Shown here one piece after another: positions 11,131 to 11,364 of a DNA stretch of 11,364 nucleotides. Source of the DNA: a bacterium (lineage in GTDB: Bacteria > Patescibacteriota > Minisyncoccia > Phycocordibacterales > VMEP01). The first letter of the stretch is position 1. Every line of letters starts with the position of its first letter. The notes below the pieces were generated by a model. The model ran no database searches. It was not told the origin of the DNA and saw only the letters and a program-made list of their open reading frames with translations. The stretch is taken from positions 1 through 11,364 of the forward strand of contig JAUYLU010000030.1 in NCBI GenBank assembly GCA_030699625.1, written 5' to 3'. A program made the position numbers and the translations under genes.

Positions 11131-11227
11131 CCTATTAGAAGTTAAATGCCATTAATTTTTTTCGGAACGTTTCGGGATTTGTTACTACAAGGCCGATTAT
11201 ATACTGGGCGGCGAACTTCTAACAGGG
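11130..11227 (-). promoter_or_regulatory. GTTAGA/TCTAAY inverted-repeat leader element, recR copy
   Basis: On the minus strand CCCTGTTAGAAGTT (11214-11227) pairs with AACTTCTAATAGGG (11130-11143). The single non-Watson-Crick position is G-U in the minus-strand RNA but A-C on the plus strand, favouring a sense-strand RNA helix. The 70-nt interior has AAAAAATTAATGGCA (14 of 15 bases identical with the nrdG copy) and a TATATAAT stretch (11196-11203) that could be a recR -10. If that promoter is used, the 5' arm would not be in the transcript. The element lies between the dnaB end and the recR start. Confidence 0.72.
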
Positions 11228-11238
11228 CACGTTCCCTT

Positions 11239-11364
11239 CTAGAACCCGTCGTTATCGAAATCCTTGAGGCCGGTGCGGTCGATGGAGAGGAAGGTCGATT
11301 TTTTGTCGTCAAAGTAGAGCTCCACCTTGCCGGTGGGGCCGTTCCGATGATTCTCGATCAAGAT
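11239..11364 (-). CDS. dnaB: Replicative DNA helicase DnaB, C-terminal fragment
   Basis: The C-terminal 41 residues of a protein whose 5' part lies beyond the window edge. The reading ILIENHRNGPTGKVELYF is the hallmark end of the RecA-like helicase domain of DnaB (HRNGPTG arginine-finger region), followed by the short acidic tail ending NDGF. DnaB is the hexameric replicative helicase. The stop lies 11 nt before the inverted-repeat element that leads into recR. Confidence 0.9.
   Translation of the reverse strand: MLIENHRNGPTGKVELYFDDKKSTFLSIDRTGLKDFDNDGF

Overview
The window looks like a chromosomal segment of a small-genome Patescibacteria/CPR bacterium, probably of the Parcubacteria type. 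This is an inference from gene content and style, not from a marker phylogeny. The signs are compact single-domain housekeeping genes, many starts without a Shine-Dalgarno sequence, tiny membrane proteins, a class III (anaerobic) ribonucleotide reductase, a lone VKOR/DoxX pair, and GC-rich genes separated by AT-rich promoters. TGA is used as a normal stop (nrdD, recR, DoxX), so the Gracilibacteria/SR1 code is excluded.

Layout. 1-475: two tiny membrane-protein genes on opposite strands. 484-1047 (+): a 3-methyladenine DNA glycosylase carrying an internal palindrome, and ending in a 44-bp perfect palindrome that separates it from convergent genes. 4744-1131 (-): nrdD, nrdG and pcm, an anaerobic dNTP-synthesis unit with a protein-repair gene at its end. 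6095-4925 (-): DoxX, VKOR and a Com-like zinc ribbon, a membrane thiol/redox cluster. 6992-6223 (-): two unrecognised small genes, each with its own promoter and terminator. 7545-7090 (-): a GatB/YqeY-domain protein. 7590-9471 (+): a RecB-like PD-(D/E)XK nuclease and rmuC, divergent from the YqeY gene. 9477-9632 (-): a candidate small RNA divergent from rplU. 9769-10077 (+): rplU. 10430-10119 (-): a small membrane protein. 11130-10522 (-): recR. 11364-11239 (-): the C-terminal end of the replicative helicase dnaB, cut by the window edge.

Functionally the window is rich in DNA metabolism: base excision, dNTP supply, RmuC and RecB-like nucleases, RecR and DnaB. The most interesting signal is not a protein. 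Directly before the start codons of nrdG, rplU and recR lie three versions of one inverted-repeat element. Each has 13-14-bp arms with a conserved GTTAGA / TCTAAY core and variable but compensating flanks, enclosing 70-109 nt. The 3' arm runs into the start codon with fixed spacing (TCTAA-Y-R-GG-RTG). This could be a new cis-regulatory RNA leader or a DNA element serving unrelated genes. A second theme is leaderless expression: several genes have an extended -10 box (TGnTAxAxT) ending only 6-9 nt before the ATG.
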